Notes under the pieces: model-generated
The model's database searches: none
Seen by the model: the letters and a program-made list of their open reading frames with translations, nothing else
What the model was told of the DNA's origin: nothing
Program-made: the position numbers and the translations under genes
Origin: Planctomycetota bacterium
Lineage (GTDB): Bacteria > Planctomycetota > Brocadiia > JAJRTI01
NCBI GenBank assembly: GCA_024278415.1
Contig: JAJRTI010000835.1
Span: forward strand, 1 to 8,000
Reading direction: 5' to 3'
DNA: 8,000 bases
Shown here: positions 5,396 through 8,000 of the stretch, one piece after another
Position numbering within the stretch: the stretch's first letter is position 1
Layout: the number at the start of each line of letters is the position of its first letter

Positions 5396-7297
5396 ATGCG
5401 TCGCTTGATAACCATAGCCATATGGATCGTGTCGTGCTTCGCTACAGGATTGACGGCCGCTGAGAATCTGCTCCCCAACTCCAGCTTCGAGGAGGTGGAC
5501 GCCAAGACGAAGCTCCCCGCGCAGTGGGCGCAGGAGCGCGGCGAGGCGATCACGGTCGCCAGCGACGGCGGCCACACCGGCCAACGCTACGTGCGCATGG
5601 TGGACACGAAGAACAACTCCAGCATGCCGCTCGACTCGCCCCACCTGCCCGCGCGGCCCGGAGGCTTGTACAAAGCCTCCGCGTGGATACGCACCAGCGA
5701 CAACGGCCAACCCGGCGTGTACATCAACTTCTACGACGAGTTCGGCACGCGCATCCACAACGTGTACCAGCGCCGGCCCAAAGGCAAGACCGGCTGGGTG
5801 CAGGTGTCCGTCGCCGCGACTGCGCCGGAAGATGCGGCCGACGTGTCCGTGATCATCTACTCGTACGTCGCGGACGTCGGCACGTTCGACTTCGACGACG
5901 TGTCGCTCACGGTCGAGGGCGGCCGCGAGCCCGGCCTTGGCAAAGTGCCTCGCGCGGAGCCCAAGGAGAAGACCGTTGTCGAGATCGGATCGCGCCTAGA
6001 GTTGTTCGTCGACGCGTTCATGATCGACAGCATGACCGGCAGCGCAGCGAGGCGGCTGCACCACCCTGTGCCGCGGGAAGTGGTGCTCAAGTTTGACAAG
6101 CCGTGGGAAGGGCCATACTGCGCGTACGTCGCGGTGATGATCGACGATGGCCGAGTCAAGCTTTACTACCGCGGCTGGCCCGGCCTTCAGAAGGAGGCCT
6201 GCACGTGCGTGGCTGAGAGCGACGACGGCGTCCACTTCACGCGGCCCAACCTTGGCCTCATCGAGTGGGACGGCTCGAAGGACAACAACATCGTGTGGAA
6301 GGGCGGCGGCAGCCACAATTTCACGCCGTTCAAGGACACGAACCCCAATTGCCCGGCCGACCAGCGCTACAAGGCCCTCGCGAGCGGAGCGTCCAAGAAG
6401 CACGGACTCGTCCCGTTCGTCTCGCCCGACGGATACCGCTGGCGCAAGCTGCGCGACGAGCCGGTCATCACCAACGGCGCATTCGACTCGCAGAACCTCG
6501 CGTTCTGGGACGCAGTGAACGAGGAGTACGTCGCCTACTTCCGCATGTTCAAAAACGGCGTGCGCGACATCCGGCGCTGCACGTCGAAGGACTTCGTGAA
6601 CTGGTCTGAGTACGCGGACCTCGACTATGGCGACGCGCCTCGGGAGCACTTGTACACCAACGCGATCATCCCGTACTTCCGGGCTCCACACATCCAGCTT
6701 GGCTTCCCCTGCCGCTTTGTGCCCAACCGCAAGAAGGTCCCGACACACAAAGAGAGAGGCATCAACGACGGCGTGCTCATGAGCAGCCGCGACGGCGTGC
6801 ACTGGGAGCGATGGGTCGAGGCGTTCCTGCGGCCCGCGGCCGACCCGCTTTGCTGGACCGACCGCAACAACTACATCGCATGGGGCATGGCGCCCACGTC
6901 CGAGAGCGAAATCTCGCTCTACTGGAGCGAACACTACCGCTACCCCACGTATCGCCTGCGCCGCGGCACGATCCGCACCGACGGGTTCGTGTCCGTGAAC
7001 GCGAGCGCGGCCGGCGGCGAGGTGCTGACGCGGCCGTTTACGTTCGCCGGCAAATCGCTCGTGGTCAACTACGAGACGTCCGCGATCGGCTCCCTGCGCT
7101 TCGAGTTGTGCGACATGGACGGCAAACCGTATGAGGGGTTCGCGTACGCGGAGAGCGAGAAGCTGTTCGGCAACGAAATCGCGCACACGGTCGCGTGGCG
7201 CGGCGGCAGCGACGTGAGCGCGTTGGCCGGCAAGCCGGTGCGGCTGCGCGTGCGGCTGAAGGACGCGGACCTGTTCTCGTTCCGCTTCGCGGATTAG
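5396..7297 (+). CDS. Secreted carbohydrate-binding + GH32/GH43-like five-bladed propeller protein
   Basis: A 633-residue exported protein. The signal peptide (R2, R3, hydrophobic 4-20) is cleaved probably after the A-rich G-L-T-A-A; I-V-S-C14 also resembles a lipobox, so a lipoprotein is possible. Residues 24-173 form a beta-sandwich of the CBM4/9-like, galactose-binding type, beginning N-L-L-P-N-S-S-F-E and ending F-D-F-D-D-V-S-L-T-V. From about 198 (L-E-L-F-V-D) to 525 comes a propeller of the GH32/GH43 superfamily type: Asp-box-like S-x-D-G-x-x-(W/F) motifs at 275-281, 343-349 and 464-470, plus the typical S-K-D-F-V-N-W at 397-403. A final beta-sandwich (about 526-633) resembles the C-terminal module of GH32 enzymes. 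These folds hydrolyse fructans or arabino/xylo-oligosaccharides, but I cannot assign the catalytic acid residues with certainty, so it may be a hydrolase of unassigned specificity or a binding protein. It lies downstream of the FG-GAP gene on the same strand, separated by 205 bases. Confidence 0.75.
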   Translation: MRRLITIAIWIVSCFATGLTAAENLLPNSSFEEVDAKTKLPAQWAQERGEAITVASDGGHTGQRYVRMVDTKNNSSMPLDSPHLPARPGGLYKASAWIRTSDNGQPGVYINFYDEFGTRIHNVYQRRPKGKTGWVQVSVAATAPEDAADVSVIIYSYVADVGTFDFDDVSLTVEGGREPGLGKVPRAEPKEKTVVEIGSRLELFVDAFMIDSMTGSAARRLHHPVPREVVLKFDKPWEGPYCAYVAVMIDDGRVKLYYRGWPGLQKEACTCVAESDDGVHFTRPNLGLIEWDGSKDNNIVWKGGGSHNFTPFKDTNPNCPADQRYKALASGASKKHGLVPFVSPDGYRWRKLRDEPVITNGAFDSQNLAFWDAVNEEYVAYFRMFKNGVRDIRRCTSKDFVNWSEYADLDYGDAPREHLYTNAIIPYFRAPHIQLGFPCRFVPNRKKVPTHKERGINDGVLMSSRDGVHWERWVEAFLRPAADPLCWTDRNNYIAWGMAPTSESEISLYWSEHYRYPTYRLRRGTIRTDGFVSVNASAAGGEVLTRPFTFAGKSLVVNYETSAIGSLRFELCDMDGKPYEGFAYAESEKLFGNEIAHTVAWRGGSDVSALAGKPVRLRVRLKDADLFSFRFAD

Positions 7298-7303
7298 CGG
7301 AGC

Positions 7304-7322
7304 GGGACGCCTTTGCGGTCCC
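7304..7322. terminator. Short hairpin between convergent genes, possible shared terminator
   Basis: GGGAC (7304-7308) pairs with GTCCC (7318-7322); the inner GC/GC pairs extend it with one bulged G and a CTTT loop. It lies in the 31-base gap between the stops of the propeller gene (+) and the Uma2 gene (-). No T-run follows on either strand, so it is at best a weak or Rho-assisted terminator. Confidence 0.25.
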
Positions 7323-7328
7323 ACTGAG

Positions 7329-7751
7329 TCAGATCAGTCCCCACGCGCGCAGCACGTCCAAGAGCGGCGGCAGCGGCGACTCCCACAGCCACTCCACCTT
7401 CAACCACAGCCCCTCCAGCACCACGCTGTGGAACACCCCCTCGTCATCCGGCTGGCGAAGCTGGTAGATACCCTTCTCGTCCAGCACGTAGAACTCCGCC
7501 TGATTGCGAATCGGGTCGATGAGCCAGTATTCGCGCACCCCGCCCGCCTCGTATTCGTAGAACTTCTCCCCGCGGTCGCGCGCCCGGCTCTCCTCGCTGA
7601 TGATCTCGACCACCAAATCCGCGGGACCGTCCAGGTGCGCCGTCTTCAGGCGATCCTCATGTCCCGCGGCGATGAACATGACGTCCGGCTCTCGGCCGGG
7701 CAACTCCTCACCCGCCTTCATCTGGAAGGGAGCGGCCAGCACCTCTCCCAA
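7329..7751 (-). CDS. Uma2-family (DUF820) PD-(D/E)XK nuclease domain, N-terminally truncated, probable gene remnant
   Basis: The 140 residues readable from a TTG at 7751 match the catalytic part of Uma2-family restriction-endonuclease-fold proteins: E-P-D23-V-M-F, G-P-A-D-L-V-V-E49-I-I-S, D59-R-G-E-K63-F-Y-E-Y, then G-V-R-E-Y-W-L-I-D-P (71-80). D23, E49 and K63 are the expected active-site set. Family members are usually about 180-200 aa. Homology-like sequence continues upstream in the same frame to about 7829 (T-H-V-T-A-F-L near 7785-7808, then Q-A-R-G-L-G), ending at a TGA (7830-7832). That extension has no ATG, GTG or TTG codon, the TTG at 7751 has no ribosome-binding site, and the usual N-terminal E-x-x-x-G segment is absent. 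The 5' end therefore appears to have been lost, next to a hairpin array. Uma2 genes are abundant and often mobile; their role is uncertain. The domain is confident, functionality is not. Confidence 0.8.
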   Translation of the reverse strand: MGEVLAAPFQMKAGEELPGREPDVMFIAAGHEDRLKTAHLDGPADLVVEIISEESRARDRGEKFYEYEAGGVREYWLIDPIRNQAEFYVLDEKGIYQLRQPDDEGVFHSVVLEGLWLKVEWLWESPLPPLLDVLRAWGLI

Positions 7752-7876
7752 CCCGCGCGCCTGAACGAAATGTTGCAGGATCGCCGCGAGGAAAGCCGTT
7801 ACGTGGGTATCAAGACTCCTCGTAACATTTCAGCCAAGTGCCACAATCGCCGGGCTTTGGACATCACGCCCTTTGC

Positions 7877-7970
7877 GGGATTACGCTTCAACCAACGGAA
7901 GCGCAATCCCGAAGCCCAACGGGCTTCTGTCTTCTAGCCCAGGGTTGCGAACGCAGTCCGCTACCCTGGG
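7877..7970. repeat. Three consecutive hairpins, REP-like intergenic array
   Basis: First hairpin: GGGATT-A-CGCTTC (7877-7889), 8-base loop, GAAGCG-C-AATCCC (7898-7910), 12 paired positions with one A-C mismatch. Second, immediately adjacent: GAAGCCC-AAC-GGGCTTC (7911-7927), perfect 7-bp stem. Third: CCCAGGGT (7938-7945) with ACCCTGGG (7963-7970), perfect 8-bp stem extended by GCG/CGC inside after a T-T mismatch. The dense succession of palindromes resembles the non-coding extragenic palindromic repeats scattered in many environmental genomes. No gene was found from 7830 to 8000. Confidence 0.55.
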
Positions 7971-8000
7971 TGGTGGGCGATGATCTCTCGAATTCTCTCC

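Noticed and set aside
5996..7324. 442-codon open frame on the minus strand
   Set aside because: It is antisense to the propeller protein and is Val/Ala/Arg-rich with no domain; it is a product of GC-rich codon usage.
7428..7937. 169-codon plus-strand frame
   Set aside because: Most of it is antisense to the Uma2 domain and the rest translates the hairpin array; no domain is visible.

Overview
The window looks like a piece of a high-GC bacterial chromosome or metagenome contig. It holds secreted polysaccharide-degradation-type proteins, an FG-GAP/VCBS repeat protein, a Uma2-type nuclease remnant, and gene-free gaps rich in hairpins. This mix is typical of Planctomycetota, Candidatus Hydrogenedentota, Lentisphaerota and similar environmental lineages. 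That placement is inferred from gene content; there is no rRNA or other marker gene here. No tRNA, rRNA, CRISPR array, transposase or phage gene was seen.

Layout. Bases 1-1590 (+) carry the C-terminal ~529 residues of a glycoside hydrolase family 95 (alpha-L-fucosidase/galactosidase clan) protein; its start is off the left edge. It converges, with only 4 bases between stop codons, on a two-gene minus-strand operon: mntA (nucleotidyltransferase antitoxin, 2417-1995) and hepT (HEPN RNase toxin, 2008-1595). These overlap by 14 bases and form a MntA/HepT (type VII) toxin-antitoxin pair. A candidate promoter for mntA has a dyad symmetry over its -35 box. Bases 2418-2886 contain no gene, only that promoter and several hairpins. 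A secreted protein with nine calcium-binding-type D-x-(D/N/T)-x-D-G-x-x-D repeats follows (2887-5190, +). A 205-base gap comes next, most of it filled by a 142-bp element with near-perfect 18-bp terminal inverted repeats that can fold into a branched structure. After it lies a secreted carbohydrate-binding plus GH32/GH43-like five-bladed propeller protein (5396-7297, +). The right end has a minus-strand Uma2-family nuclease gene (7751-7329) that appears to have lost its N-terminal part, next to a run of three consecutive hairpins (7877-7970).

How it fits together. The GH95-like enzyme and the two exported proteins suggest a locus for recognising and hydrolysing complex fucose- or fructose/arabinose-type glycans, but no regulator or transporter is present to confirm a polysaccharide-utilisation locus. 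The toxin-antitoxin pair, the Uma2 remnant and the hairpin elements look like accessory or mobile cargo between the metabolic genes. I did not find a clearly new multi-gene system. The most unusual points are the Asp-to-Glu change at a GH95 active-site position, the structured inverted-repeat element at 5216-5357, the 5'-truncated Uma2 gene beside the hairpin array, and the dyad-over-promoter arrangement at the toxin-antitoxin operon.
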